A DNA stretch of 64,000 bases from Bacillus subtilis (GCF_008764245.1 NZ_VTQV01000009.1:43284-107283); one strand, 5' to 3'; shown: positions 36,821 to 47,124, counted from the first letter of the stretch. Notes: generated by a model not told the origin, from the sequence alone. Program-made: numbers and translations.

Positions 36821-38218
36821 CTAAAGTTCTACTTCTAGATGCTCGATTAAAGTCGCGGCTGTTTCGATTCCATTCTTGATACAATCTGGAATGCCGACAC
36901 CAAAGTAGGAACAACCAGCAAGTTTTACCCCTGGATAAGTAGCCGCCAAGAGCTTTTCAACCTTGTCAACGGCTTGCTGGTGATTGATCTGATACGTTGG
37001 CATATTTTCCATCCATTTTGTCACATTTGAAGTAACAGGCGGTGCCTCAATCTGTAAGCTTTTACGAATATCTGCTCGGGCCACTTCGATAAGCTCTGCT
37101 TCGGATAAATCTTTTATGGTTGGAAAAGCGGGATGACTACTTTTATAAAATAATCGTACAAGTAAATTCCCTTTGCGTGATGTATGATGCCATTTCCGAC
37201 TTGTCCACGTACAAGCGTTACAGGATAACTCTTCATTATTTGCTGTTATGAAGCCTGTTCCCTCTTCTGGTAAAAGTTCGTCTGGTACATCGTATCCCAT
37301 ATAAACACTGATTAAAGAGCTAGTTTTAAATGAAGCAAATTCCTGTTCAACTACGGTTTCGCTAAATAAAGCCTGAGAAGCAGAGGCTGGAATCGCAGAA
37401 ATAACGTAATCTGCTTCCATTACTTCGTGATTGGTGAAAGCAATCCGATACCGCGTTTCTTGCTTTTCAATCTGCTCAGCTTGGTAGGAAGTAAAGATTT
37501 CTACGTTTTCTAGCGCTTTTGCTATCGCTTCTATAAAAGTGCTTAAACCATTTTGAAAGGATAGAAACTTTTTGTCTCCACTACTTTGAAATTGTTGACG
37601 GTGAATTTCAAGTCCCTTCATAATGCTTCCATATTTTTCCTTGTATTCAAGTAAATATGGCAAGGTCGCGGAAATCGACAAATCCGCCAATTTCCCAGAA
37701 TAAACACCTGATAAAACAGGAGAAATTTGCTTTTCCACCATTTCATCCCCTAGATAGTAACGAAGGAAATCATCAATGGAATCATTTTTCGAAAAAGAAC
37801 GATCTTGCAAGTAAAAATCTTTTAAAGCCTCTACTTTTCCAGTAGCAGACACTAAGGAACTTTTCGCCAAAGATTCGATGGTTGCGGGTATACCAAAAAC
37901 AGAATCAGCGGGAATCGCCCCTAATTGACCATCTACATAAATAAAGGATTGACCTGTGGCATTATAAACCACCTCATCCTGTAAACCGAGCTCATCGATC
38001 CAATCCATTTCTTGCATTTTGCGGGTCACAATTGAATCTGCCCCTGTTTCCATAATGAAATCTTGATCCCTTTTGGTACGAATTTTTCCTCCTAGTGACT
38101 CTTCTGCTTCCACTAAAATCAATCGTACATTTGCTCGTGTTGCCTTTTTCCATTTATGTAAAGAATATGCGGCTGACAAACCCGTTATACCGCCACCAAT
38201 GATTAAAACCGTCTTCAC
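36821..38218 (-). CDS. cgoX: Coproporphyrinogen III / protoporphyrinogen oxidase
   Basis: FAD enzyme of 465 residues of the HemY/CgoX family, oxidising coproporphyrinogen III in the Gram-positive haem route. The N-terminus shows the dinucleotide fold VLIIGGGITGLSAAY, then VEAEESLGGKIRT and the C-terminal FAD segment VKLAGCSYFGVGIPDCIKNG. GTG 38218 is favoured, eight bases after GAGG; GTG 38227 is possible. In Bacillus it usually sits with hemE and hemH; here it stands alone, so it may be a second or relocated copy. Confidence 0.92.
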   Translation of the reverse strand: MKTVLIIGGGITGLSAAYSLHKWKKATRANVRLILVEAEESLGGKIRTKRDQDFIMETGADSIVTRKMQEMDWIDELGLQDEVVYNATGQSFIYVDGQLGAIPADSVFGIPATIESLAKSSLVSATGKVEALKDFYLQDRSFSKNDSIDDFLRYYLGDEMVEKQISPVLSGVYSGKLADLSISATLPYLLEYKEKYGSIMKGLEIHRQQFQSSGDKKFLSFQNGLSTFIEAIAKALENVEIFTSYQAEQIEKQETRYRIAFTNHEVMEADYVISAIPASASQALFSETVVEQEFASFKTSSLISVYMGYDVPDELLPEEGTGFITANNEELSCNACTWTSRKWHHTSRKGNLLVRLFYKSSHPAFPTIKDLSEAELIEVARADIRKSLQIEAPPVTSNVTKWMENMPTYQINHQQAVDKVEKLLAATYPGVKLAGCSYFGVGIPDCIKNGIETAATLIEHLEVEL

Positions 38219-38275
38219 CTCGTACACCTCATTTGCATGAATTTCTGCTTTTAGTGTACCATATTCACCTTAAAA

Positions 38276-39073
38276 TCAGATATTTAACGGCTTTTTCACG
38301 GAGACCCAAGGACGTCCATCTTCCCAATGTACATTCAAGTTTAGTTTAAAGGTTTTCGATAAAAGCTCATCCGTTAATACCGCTTTCTTAGGGCCTTTTC
38401 CAATGATCTCTCCTTCGCGTAATAGCAATACATGCGTGATTTCTTCCGTCAATTCTTCAATATGATGTGTGACATAGACGACATGGCATTGTTGCTCAGT
38501 AATCTCCTTGATTAACAATAAAATTTCTTCCCGAGAGAGAATATCTAGTCCAGAACATGGCTCATCGATAATCAACAGTTTCGGATCATTCATTAACGCC
38601 CTTGCAATTAACACTCTTCGCTTTTCCCCCTGGGATAAGTAACGGTACTCTTTGCCTTTTAAATAATCGAGGCGGAATTTCGAGATTAACACATCCGCCT
38701 TCTCCCATGCTTCTGCCGGAACTTCTTGATACAATCCAATCGAGGCAAATTCTCCACTCACCACAATTTCTTCAATTGTTTCAAAATCTAGTGTTTCTGA
38801 AAATCTTTCAAGTGAACTACTAAATATTCCTAATTCATTACGCAGATTCGGGATATAAGAATTGCCGAACTCATACCCTAGAACATTCACATCCCCCGTT
38901 GTCGGGAATTGATATCCAGCTAAAATATTCAGAAGTGAGGTCTTTCCGGAACCATTTAATCCTAGTACCGCCCAATGTTCCCCTGCTTTTATTTCCCAGT
39001 CAATATCATGTAAAATCTTTCGCCCTTCTCTTCGCCAGGAAACATCTTTTAAAGAAACTAATTTATTCTCCAT
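38276..39073 (-). CDS. ABC transporter ATP-binding protein (YlmA-like)
   Basis: ATPase of 265 residues. Walker A GLNGSGKTSLL, signature YLSQGEKRRVLIARA, Walker B LLIIDEPCSGLD and the switch His in VTHHIEEL are all intact. It resembles B. subtilis YlmA, an orphan ATPase without a membrane partner. ATG 39073 follows GGAAAGGG. It is not of the sugar (MsmX/MalK) type, as it lacks the long C-terminal regulatory domain, so it does not fill the ATPase gap of the sugar importers in this region. Confidence 0.92.
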   Translation of the reverse strand: MENKLVSLKDVSWRREGRKILHDIDWEIKAGEHWAVLGLNGSGKTSLLNILAGYQFPTTGDVNVLGYEFGNSYIPNLRNELGIFSSSLERFSETLDFETIEEIVVSGEFASIGLYQEVPAEAWEKADVLISKFRLDYLKGKEYRYLSQGEKRRVLIARALMNDPKLLIIDEPCSGLDILSREEILLLIKEITEQQCHVVYVTHHIEELTEEITHVLLLREGEIIGKGPKKAVLTDELLSKTFKLNLNVHWEDGRPWVSVKKPLNI

Positions 39074-39169
39074 CTTAAAGCACCCTTTCCTATAAAACAT
39101 TCTTGCTCATTGTTATGAATAGTTTCCATTATAGCGAATGAACAAAAAATTTTGAAGGAAATAAATTTT

Positions 39170-39207
39170 AAAAAAGGAAAAGATGACAACGCATCTTCTC
39201 CTTTTTT
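39170..39207 (-). terminator. Rho-independent terminator
   Basis: AAAAAAGGA-AAAGATG pairs with CATCT-TCTCCTTTTTT; on the minus strand the T run is long. It ends the binding protein gene at 39240. Confidence 0.8.
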
Positions 39208-39239
39208 GTCCTTGGATATCTTACCGATTACATCCGATT

Positions 39240-40838
39240 TTAATTAGCTTCATACCGTTCAAATGCTTGTTTTTGAATTTCCATGTACTCGTCTAGTCCC
39301 ATTTTTTCTATGCTTTCCACAAATTTATCCCAATGATCAAAGGATTCCTCACCAACAATAAACTTATCTTGCATTTCAGTGACATACTTTTCAATATCAG
39401 CGGTAAGCGGATCTAATTTTCTTGTTTCTTCTTCTGTGTACGTAAATTGTGGCCAAACTTCATCCAACAAATCAGGCTCTACCTTTTTGGCCGCTTCAAT
39501 TGCCTGATCTGAGCCTTCAGAGCCATCAAAATAGTCTTGCATTAGGATTCCGGGTGGTCCAAGCCCTACCCAGCCAAGATATTTCACAATTTCTTGTTCC
39601 TTCGTTAAGCCTTCACTACTATTCGTGATTTTCTCTAGGTACTTATACTTCCCATCCTCTGTTACTTCATAGGTTTCACCTTCTACACCCATATAAGTTA
39701 ATCTCGAGCCTTCATCACTATAAAAATAGTCAACCCATCTAATGGTTGCGGCAGGATCAGGATTTTCATTTGTTAAGACAAATTTTCCAATATGTCCAAC
39801 TGGGTGGGCCACATTCGACCATTTTTGATCACCATTCGGACCTTTAAGTGCCACACCCCCCACATATTTCTCGCCAATTTCTTTACTAAAAAGTTCCTCA
39901 GGGGCATAAAAAATCATGCTCGCATATTTATCTTCCATTCCATTATTCAAGAATTGGGCCCATTCAATCGAATAAATATTTGGTTCTATTAATTTCTCTG
40001 TATACAATTTGTTCAAATATTGTAGTAACTGTTTATAATTCTCTGTTGTTGGATAAAAACGAAGATCACCTGTTTCAGGATCTTTGTCAATATAGCTGCG
40101 CCCCGTTGTACCGACCCCGAAGGCTCCGCGCAAATAATTCACCATCAGTGTCGCATCATAGGTACCAAACGGTGTGATATCTGGATCTTCTTCCTTCACC
40201 TTTTTCAGGTAATTATAAAATTCATCTGTTGAAGCAGGTACTTCCATATCGTATTTATCCAATAGTTCAGAGTTATACCACATAAGTGGATGCGTTCTTA
40301 CGGAAGTAAAATCTGGATCATGGATAACCGGAAGTGAATAAATCTTCCCATTCGGAAATGTAATTGCCTTACGAATATCAGGATTTTCCTCCATGAGTTT
40401 CGTAAGATTCGGCGCATACTTATCAAGTAAATCATTTAGCTCTAAGAACACGCCTTGTTGGCCATATTTTAAAATATCCAAGGGTGGCATATCGGCCGCA
40501 TAAAAAGCGTCAGGTAGTTTTCCTCCGGCTAAAGCTAAATTCCTTTTTTCAGCCAATGCCTCTCCTTCAACCTGCTCCCATTCTACTTTAATATTTGTCA
40601 TCTCTTCATACGTATTCCAAACGAGAATGTCATTCCAGTTTTTTTGTGTATTCTTTGCCATCCCAGCAAACATTTTTAGAGTAATAGGTTCTTTGACAAT
40701 CGGCATACCGGTTTCATTTAAATTATCCGATGCTTCTTTTTCTGTTGTGGTCGTCTTTTTTCCAGACTCATTATTACAAGCAACTAAGAACACCAACATG
40801 AACACTATAAGCAGATAGAATATCTTTTTGACCTTCAA
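39240..40838 (-). CDS. Sugar ABC transporter solute-binding lipoprotein (LplA-type)
   Basis: Large binding protein of 532 residues with a lipoprotein signal (VFLVAC-N). Together with the genes at 41244 and 45018 it makes a set of three paralogues around one permease pair. It has lost the calcium-loop motif that the other two keep: the region reads KEEDPDITPFGTYD instead of DLNGNGxxDEIP. TTG 40838 is the likely start, six bases after GGGGGG. It has its own upstream region with a cre box and -10 (41077-41094), so it is partly independent of the operon above it. Ligand unknown. Confidence 0.92.
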   Translation of the reverse strand: MKVKKIFYLLIVFMLVFLVACNNESGKKTTTTEKEASDNLNETGMPIVKEPITLKMFAGMAKNTQKNWNDILVWNTYEEMTNIKVEWEQVEGEALAEKRNLALAGGKLPDAFYAADMPPLDILKYGQQGVFLELNDLLDKYAPNLTKLMEENPDIRKAITFPNGKIYSLPVIHDPDFTSVRTHPLMWYNSELLDKYDMEVPASTDEFYNYLKKVKEEDPDITPFGTYDATLMVNYLRGAFGVGTTGRSYIDKDPETGDLRFYPTTENYKQLLQYLNKLYTEKLIEPNIYSIEWAQFLNNGMEDKYASMIFYAPEELFSKEIGEKYVGGVALKGPNGDQKWSNVAHPVGHIGKFVLTNENPDPAATIRWVDYFYSDEGSRLTYMGVEGETYEVTEDGKYKYLEKITNSSEGLTKEQEIVKYLGWVGLGPPGILMQDYFDGSEGSDQAIEAAKKVEPDLLDEVWPQFTYTEEETRKLDPLTADIEKYVTEMQDKFIVGEESFDHWDKFVESIEKMGLDEYMEIQKQAFERYEAN

Positions 40839-40877
40839 AGCAAGCCCCCCTATACGTTTTGTTAAAAGGTAAAACAT

Positions 40878-41243
40878 TTCTTCTTCACGAATCCGATTTA
40901 AACATCCCCCTTTAAAATATTGATTAACAAGGCAGAGCCTTGATAAATCCGGAATTAATGTAAAACGCTCCCATATATATTTTTACTCGATGACCGCTAT
41001 ACTTAGGATAGAGCAAACCCTATGCTATTAGTTTCTTAAAACTTACATTCTACAAATTGTTCTGTCGTGATCCGACATTATATAAGCGTTTTCATAAGGT
41101 TATAGACAAAATTATATTTCGATAAAACATACACTTTAACGGATTAATATTTCAATAATCTTACGGTACCACTTTGGCGCTCACTATGTCAAGATATAAG
41201 AAAAAACATCAAGTTTTGCACTTCCCAATGTGAGTTTTAAGGA
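40878..41243. other. Intergenic region with cre box and promoter
   Basis: Holds a cre box overlapping a TATAAT -10 (41077-41094) for the gene at 39240. No gene or other clear structure seen; a palindromic GGTACC lies at 41165. Confidence 0.5.
41080..41094 (+). promoter_or_regulatory. cre box overlapping a -10 hexamer
   Basis: ATATAAGCGTTTTCA matches the cre consensus at 14 of 15 positions. It overlaps minus-strand TATAAT (41077-41082), so CcpA binding would block the promoter of the binding protein gene at 40838. Confidence 0.6.
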
Positions 41244-42869
41244 TTAGTTATTTTCATATCTTTCTAATGCCTGATTTTGGATTTCCATGTATTCGTCCAA
41301 TTTCATTTTCTTAACCTTATTTACATAGTTATCCCAATTCGATAATGGTTCAGCTCCAGTAATAAATTTATCTCGCATTTCATCGACATATTTATGGATA
41401 TCCGCTTGTAATCCGATTAATTTATTATTTTCTTCCACTGTATATGTGAACCGTGGCCAAATTTCTTCAGGCAAGTATGGTTTCAATCCTTCAGCAGTTT
41501 CAAGAGATGCCGGTAAGGTTTCAGCACCTTTAAACGTTGCTTCTCTAACAATCCCAGGATATCCTATTCCTAGCCAAATAATGTATTTAGACAATTCTTG
41601 TTCCATGCTTAAGCCATCGGGACTATTCGTAATTTTTTCCAGGTATTGAAGATCTCCATTTTCATTCACTTCAAAAGTTTCTCCTTCAACCCCCATAAAG
41701 AACAATTTAGCCCCTTCTTCGCTGTAGAAATAGTCCATCCATCTCAATGTAGCGGGGACGTTCTTATTCACGTTTGTGACAACGAATCCACCCATAGATG
41801 ATAAGGGAGAATTCATCTGGTTAAACGCCTTCCCATTCGGACCTTCGAGTGCGGGCAATCCGACGAAATTTCCTCCTGGATTTTTTCCATAAATGGTTTC
41901 TGGACTTGAAATAACGGTACTCCCATACAATCCTTCCGCACCCATACTATAACTCGCGTTAGCATCAATGGTATAGATATTTTCCTGAATTAACCCTTCA
42001 GAATAGAGTGTATTTGCAAATTCAAGCATTTTCTTATATCCAGCCGAAATGGGGTAAAAACGCAAGTCATTCGTTTTAGGATCTATATCAAGGTAGGGGT
42101 GTTTCAGGCCCCGGTTCCCAACACCGAAAGGCCCTTTTAAAAATCCAATCAAACCATCCATATCGGTTGCACCATAAGGAATTTCATCCTGTTTGCCATT
42201 TCCATTAAGATCCGTTGCTTTCACAGCTTTTAAGTACTCATAGAAATCATCAATCGTCTGAGGAATGTCCATTCCTAATTGGTCAAGCCAGTCTTTTCTA
42301 ATCCATGGTTTCGCAATGGTTAAAACGGAAGTAAATTCAGGATCATAGAGCGTTGGGACAGAATAAATATTCCCATCAGGGAATGTGATCCCCTTGCGAA
42401 TTTCAGGATACTCTTCCAACAAAGAAGTCAAATTCGGCATATACTCTGTAATCAAGTCGTTCATTTTGAGAAAGACACCTTGTTGACCATATTTAAGCAG
42501 ATCCTCATTTGGCAAAACCATTGCATAAAACACATCCGGTAAAGTGCCTCCAGCAAGGGCTAGGTTTCTTTTCTCCTCTAGGCCATCATTTGGAACCAGT
42601 TCCCATTCAATATGAATATTTGACATTTCCTCATACGTTTTCCATATGAGCGTTTCATTGTAATTATTGGAGGATAATGGCGACTGCCCTGACATGAACT
42701 TGAGTGTAATCTTATCATTGACAATTGGCATCCCAGCCTTATTGAAGTTTTCCAACTGTCCTTCATCCACTTCGAAATCTTCTGGACCTGATGTTTGGTC
42801 ACCACATGCCGCCAAGATGCACATACCGGTCAACATAATCCAAACTAGTGACTTTTTTATAAACCGCAA
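41244..42869 (-). CDS. Sugar ABC transporter solute-binding lipoprotein (LplA-type)
   Basis: Binding protein of 541 residues with signal ILAAC-G and the calcium-type loop TDLNGNGKQDEIP near residue 215. It is closely similar to the binding protein at 45018 (shared segments such as IQENIYTIDANASYSMGAEGLY), so the two are recent duplicates. TTG 42869 is favoured, six bases after GGAGGGG. It lies directly downstream of the two permease genes (190-bp gap), so it probably feeds the same channel. The context gives no fucose marker; ligand unknown. Confidence 0.93.
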   Translation of the reverse strand: MRFIKKSLVWIMLTGMCILAACGDQTSGPEDFEVDEGQLENFNKAGMPIVNDKITLKFMSGQSPLSSNNYNETLIWKTYEEMSNIHIEWELVPNDGLEEKRNLALAGGTLPDVFYAMVLPNEDLLKYGQQGVFLKMNDLITEYMPNLTSLLEEYPEIRKGITFPDGNIYSVPTLYDPEFTSVLTIAKPWIRKDWLDQLGMDIPQTIDDFYEYLKAVKATDLNGNGKQDEIPYGATDMDGLIGFLKGPFGVGNRGLKHPYLDIDPKTNDLRFYPISAGYKKMLEFANTLYSEGLIQENIYTIDANASYSMGAEGLYGSTVISSPETIYGKNPGGNFVGLPALEGPNGKAFNQMNSPLSSMGGFVVTNVNKNVPATLRWMDYFYSEEGAKLFFMGVEGETFEVNENGDLQYLEKITNSPDGLSMEQELSKYIIWLGIGYPGIVREATFKGAETLPASLETAEGLKPYLPEEIWPRFTYTVEENNKLIGLQADIHKYVDEMRDKFITGAEPLSNWDNYVNKVKKMKLDEYMEIQNQALERYENN

Positions 42870-43060
42870 TTCTATCCCCTCCATTTTTCCGCAAAAATGA
42901 AAAAATAGATTTACATCTTATAAACTCCCCCCCATTTGCAGAGACTTCCCTGTTATCATATGTGCGAGTGAAGATAAAAAGGACAATGTTTGTATTCATA
43001 TGAATACAAAATGGATGTGCTGACTAAAGATGTTTTCTTGCATTATCCTAAAATAGGAGA

Positions 43061-43954
43061 TTACTCTTTCACAGATCCAATCAATACCCCCTTCACAAAG
43101 AATCTTTGTAAGAAAGGATAAATAATTAACAGCGGTAAGGAAGAGACCATGATAACGGCATATTTAACGAGGCTGGCTGTTTTAACTTGTTCCACGAGAG
43201 ATTCAACTTCCCCGGGGCCGCCGCCACCGTCTTGACCAATCTGAGTGACAACTAAAATTTGTCTTAAGATCAGTTGTAAAGGATAAAGCTTTTCATTCGA
43301 CAAATAAATCAATGCGGAAAAATATTGATTCCACAAGCTGACACCATGAAAAAGTGCCATGACCGCGGTAATCGGCATCGAAAGTGGGATCACTACTTTT
43401 CCAAAGATATAGTAATCGGAAGCCCCATCGATTTTAGCAGCTTCCACTAACTGGTCGGGAATTGTCTGTTGAAAGAATGTCCGTGCAACCAGAATCGACC
43501 ATGCTCCTACCACACCTGGGATCACAATCGCCCAAATGGTGTCGATCATGCCTAATGTTTTAATGACGAGGTAAGTAGGAATTAACCCCCCATTAAACAT
43601 CATTGTGAAAAGGATGATCCATAAAATATATTTTTTCCCCATCACTTCTTTTCTTGATAGTGCATAAGCACAAGGTAATAAGACAATTAAATGAATGATC
43701 GTTCCGATAATGGTATAAAAAATCGTATTCCGATACCCAAGCCAAATCGCATCATTTTGGAATACTCGCTTATATCCAGCGAGGGTAATATCCACAGGCC
43801 AAAGCCACATTTTTCCTGTACTAACGGCTGATGGGTCACTGATCGATGCACTGATCACAAATATAAGCGGATAAACGATGATTAACGTAATGAGTCCCAC
43901 AAGGATTTTGTTAATCAAATCGAAGGTTTTATCCGATAAACTAAAATTTCTCAT
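43061..43954 (-). CDS. Carbohydrate ABC transporter permease (LplC/CUT1 type)
   Basis: Membrane subunit of 297 residues with about six segments. Coupling loop QLVEAAKIDGASDYYIF and C-terminal YPFLQRFFVKGVLIGSVKE are typical of LplC-type proteins. ATG 43954 is supported by GGGGGAG seven bases upstream; the reading can extend to 43972, overlapping the previous stop. Starts 12 bp after the LplB-type gene. It completes a CUT1 channel together with that subunit and lacks an own ATPase. Confidence 0.95.
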   Translation of the reverse strand: MRNFSLSDKTFDLINKILVGLITLIIVYPLIFVISASISDPSAVSTGKMWLWPVDITLAGYKRVFQNDAIWLGYRNTIFYTIIGTIIHLIVLLPCAYALSRKEVMGKKYILWIILFTMMFNGGLIPTYLVIKTLGMIDTIWAIVIPGVVGAWSILVARTFFQQTIPDQLVEAAKIDGASDYYIFGKVVIPLSMPITAVMALFHGVSLWNQYFSALIYLSNEKLYPLQLILRQILVVTQIGQDGGGGPGEVESLVEQVKTASLVKYAVIMVSSLPLLIIYPFLQRFFVKGVLIGSVKE

Positions 43955-43965
43955 TTTGCTCCCCC

Positions 43966-44922
43966 TTACCACAAGCTGTTATCGCTTACTTTTTTCGCAA
44001 TTTGGTTCACCGTAATGAGCAAGATAATATTAATAACGGAGTCGAATAAACCAACGGCAGCAGCGAAACTATATTGACCTTCTAATAAACCTGTTTCATA
44101 GACAAACGTTTGGATAATATCGGATGTTTCCGAGTTCAAGGAGTTCTGCAAAAGTAACACTTTCTCAAACCCGACAGACATAAATTTACCGATATTCAAA
44201 ATAAATAGAATCACGATCGTTGGTAAAATAGCCGGAATATTAATGTGTAGAATCCGTTGGAATCGAGTCGCACCATCCACCTTAGCTGCTTCTAAAAGTT
44301 CTGGATTCACACCTGCTAGTGCAGCTAAATAAATAATCGATCCCCAACCAAGACCTTGCCATTCACCAGACCATACATAGATGTGCCGGAACCAGCTCGG
44401 ACTTGTAAGGAATTGAATGGATTCACCGCCTAACTTCTCAATGAGAAGATTGACAATCCCAGTCGTAGGATCTAAAAAGGCAATAATCATCCCGACCACT
44501 ACCACAACGGAAATAAAATGTGGGGCATATGTTAAAGTCTGCGTCCATTTTTTAAAGGCGCCATTTCGAAGTTCATTTAACATTAAGGCGAAAATAATCG
44601 GTAGTGGAAATAAACATAATTGGTACAAACTGATAATTAATGTATTTTTTAATAATCGCCAAAAATAATAGGAATTGAAAAAGCGTTCGAAATGATCGAA
44701 TCCAACCCAAGGACTTCCCATAATCCCCATTGTCGCAAAAAAGTCCTTAAAAGCGATTTGCACCCCATACATCGGAATATAATGAAATATGACGAAAAAG
44801 GTTAGTGCTGGTAATAGGAAAGTATATAATTGCCAACTTTTAAGAAAGTTTTTCCACATGCGAGAAAAACGATTTCCTGGCATGACGATTTTATGCTCAA
44901 CTTCTGTGTGTTTAACTTGCAT
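43966..44922 (-). CDS. Carbohydrate ABC transporter permease (LplB/CUT1 type)
   Basis: Membrane subunit of 318 residues, about six segments; FHYIPMYGVQIAFKDF and the coupling loop LLEAAKVDGATRFQRI mark the LplB class. ATG 44922 is chosen because GGGGGAGGGAC lies just upstream; the longer reading to 44961 would start inside the intergenic hairpin. It follows the binding protein gene at 45018 by about 95 bp, including that hairpin, which may set a higher level of binding protein than of channel. Confidence 0.95.
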   Translation of the reverse strand: MQVKHTEVEHKIVMPGNRFSRMWKNFLKSWQLYTFLLPALTFFVIFHYIPMYGVQIAFKDFFATMGIMGSPWVGFDHFERFFNSYYFWRLLKNTLIISLYQLCLFPLPIIFALMLNELRNGAFKKWTQTLTYAPHFISVVVVVGMIIAFLDPTTGIVNLLIEKLGGESIQFLTSPSWFRHIYVWSGEWQGLGWGSIIYLAALAGVNPELLEAAKVDGATRFQRILHINIPAILPTIVILFILNIGKFMSVGFEKVLLLQNSLNSETSDIIQTFVYETGLLEGQYSFAAAVGLFDSVINIILLITVNQIAKKVSDNSLW

Positions 44923-44949
44923 ACAAGTCCCTCCCCCTATAAAAGGAAA

Positions 44950-44987
44950 GGGTTGTTCCAAACCTTCTATTTCATTTGATACAACCC
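44950..44987 (-). terminator. Intercistronic hairpin between binding protein and permease genes
   Basis: GGGTTGT (44950-44956) pairs with ACAACCC (44981-44987); on the minus strand CTTTCCTTTTA follows. Partial termination or 3' end protection would raise binding protein over permease levels, common in such operons. Confidence 0.55.
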
Positions 44988-45017
44988 TAACCCAATATCG
45001 ATTACAAATAACTTATA

Positions 45018-46643
45018 TTAATTATTCTTATATCTTTCATAGGCCGCTTGTTGAATCTCCAAATAGTCTTCTAACCCCATTTTTTCAACCTTTTTGACGT
45101 ACTCATCCCATTTTGAAAGAGGTTCTGTACCTGTAATAAATTTATCCTGCATTTCATCTACATATTTATGAATGTCGGCCTTTAAACCAGACAATTTATT
45201 GTTTTCTTCCACTGTATACGTAAATTCTGGCCAAATTTCATCAATCATATGTGGCTCCAACTTCTCCGCGGCTTCGAGCGATGATGGTAAAGTTTCGGCA
45301 CCTTTAAAGCTTTCCTCACGAACAATTCCTGGATAACCGCCACCTAGCCAAGTAATATATTTCGACAATTCCTGCTCCATGGATAAGCCTTCAGAGCTGT
45401 TTGTGATCTTATCTAAATACTGCAGATCACCGTTTTCATCCACTTCAAACGTTTCTCCTTCAATTCCCATAAAGAATAATTTTGTCCCTTCTTCACTATA
45501 GAAGTAATCCAACCATCTAAGGGTTTCAGGGATATGCTTGTTCTCTTTCGTAACAACAAATCCTCCTATATGGGCAAGCGGAGATGTCACTTTATGATAG
45601 TTTTTCCCTGCTGGTCCTTCCAATGGCGGTAGGCCAACGAAGTTTTTACCCATCTCTTCCCCGTAAATTGTTTCAGGACTTGTAATGACAGTACTACCAT
45701 AAAGCCCTTCAGCACCCATACTATAACTTTGGTTAGCATCAATAGTATAAATATTCTCTTGAATTAATCCTTCGGAATAAAGTTTATTGAGAAATTCCAA
45801 TTCTTCCTTATAGCCATCGGAAATAGGATAGAAACGCACTTTCCCTGTTTCAGGATCTTCGTCAATATAAGAGTGCTTAACCCCTTTATTTCCAATACCA
45901 AATGCCCCTTTTAGCATATTTCGTAGATCCGAAATAGTTGTCGCTCCAAATGGGATTTCATCATGTTCTCCATTACCATTAAGGTCCGTTTCCTTGACTG
46001 CTTTTAAATAATTATAAAAATCATCAATCGTTTCGGGCATCTCCATATCTAATTGCTCAAGCCAATCTTTCCGGATCCATCCCTTTGATCCTAAAAGAAC
46101 AGAGGTGAATTCAGGGTCATAAATAGTTGGAATCGAATACATATTGCCATCAGGGAAGGTAGCCCCCTTGCGTATTTCTGGGTATTGCTCCAATAACGCT
46201 GATAAATTAGGCATATACTCTTCAATTAAATCATTCATTTTCACAAAAACTTCTTGCTGACCATACTTCAATAAATCTTCATTCGGCATGGACATTGTAT
46301 AAAACACATCAGGTAATGTTCCGCCTGCTAAAGCGAGATTTCTTTTTTCTTCTTTTCCATCACTTGGCACTAATTCCCAATCAATATGGATATTAGTCAT
46401 TTCCTCATAAGTCTTCCAAAGTAAAGTTTCATTATAATTATCTGAAGACAAAGCTGATTTTCCTGCCATAAATTTTAAGGTAATCGGTTCATTCACAATC
46501 GGCATCCCGGTTTCATTAAAATTCTTTAAATCTTCCTTATCAATCTCAGGTGTTTCGGGCCCAGAAGACTTTTTTCCACTACAAGCTGCTAAAATTAACA
46601 TACATGACATCATCAGTAAAAATATGATTTTTTTGTTTTTCAA
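45018..46643 (-). CDS. Sugar ABC transporter solute-binding lipoprotein (LplA-type)
   Basis: Binding protein of 541 residues: signal ILAAC-S, calcium-type loop TDLNGNGEHDEIP near residue 215, C-terminal region rich in charged residues. Start is TTG 46643, six bases after GGAGGG. It is the first intact gene of the transporter operon and the closest relative of the protein at 41244. Upstream lies a decayed oxidoreductase gene, then a cre-like box at 47197-47210, so the transporter was probably once expressed downstream of that oxidoreductase. Confidence 0.93.
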   Translation of the reverse strand: MKNKKIIFLLMMSCMLILAACSGKKSSGPETPEIDKEDLKNFNETGMPIVNEPITLKFMAGKSALSSDNYNETLLWKTYEEMTNIHIDWELVPSDGKEEKRNLALAGGTLPDVFYTMSMPNEDLLKYGQQEVFVKMNDLIEEYMPNLSALLEQYPEIRKGATFPDGNMYSIPTIYDPEFTSVLLGSKGWIRKDWLEQLDMEMPETIDDFYNYLKAVKETDLNGNGEHDEIPFGATTISDLRNMLKGAFGIGNKGVKHSYIDEDPETGKVRFYPISDGYKEELEFLNKLYSEGLIQENIYTIDANQSYSMGAEGLYGSTVITSPETIYGEEMGKNFVGLPPLEGPAGKNYHKVTSPLAHIGGFVVTKENKHIPETLRWLDYFYSEEGTKLFFMGIEGETFEVDENGDLQYLDKITNSSEGLSMEQELSKYITWLGGGYPGIVREESFKGAETLPSSLEAAEKLEPHMIDEIWPEFTYTVEENNKLSGLKADIHKYVDEMQDKFITGTEPLSKWDEYVKKVEKMGLEDYLEIQQAAYERYKNN

Positions 46644-46687
46644 GATTGACCCTCCTATAACTATTGGTACAATGATTTACCAACAAT

Positions 46688-47124
46688 TTAATTTTGGATT
46701 TTATGAGTTTCGAATGATTGATAAGCTGCTAAAGCTACCTCTCCGGCTTTTAGACCATCAATCTCTGAAATGTACGGCTTTTGTATTGAATGAAGTCTTC
46801 GACCAGGTCCAAATTCATATTTTAGAGCCAAAGTTTCTACAAACTCCCATTTTTTAATAGGCCCGAATGTTTTGCTTATATGCATCCCAGTGCAAAACAC
46901 CGTCTTTCCCGATTATTTTTAATGTGACATCACCTCCTTTTTGGTAGAAACCCCCTTTCAGACCAACTACAATCAATAGTGGCAACAGCCCCATTTGTGA
47001 ATTCATCCCCAACGCCCGCAATTGTCACATTCTCTATTTCTAGTAAAGCTGTGATTTCTACCTTGACTTCTTCCACCGAACTTCCCTCCCGGAAGCAAAA
47101 TCCATGCTTAACACTTGTTTTCAC
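46688..47124 (-). pseudogene. Decayed Gfo/Idh/MocA-family oxidoreductase (C-terminal half)
   Basis: Broken reading frames on the minus strand line up, in order, with the second half of a Gfo/Idh/MocA sugar dehydrogenase: VEEVKVEITALLEIENV then TNGAVATIDCSW, GGDVTLKIIGKDGVLHWD then AYKQNIRAY, then PYISEIDGLKAGEVALAAYQS. At least one frameshift and in-frame stops (after NIRAY and after FGSKI) interrupt it, and the NAD-binding N-terminal domain is missing. It lies just upstream of the transporter operon and in the same direction. The family call rests on my recognition of these segments; a profile search would settle it. Confidence 0.75.
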
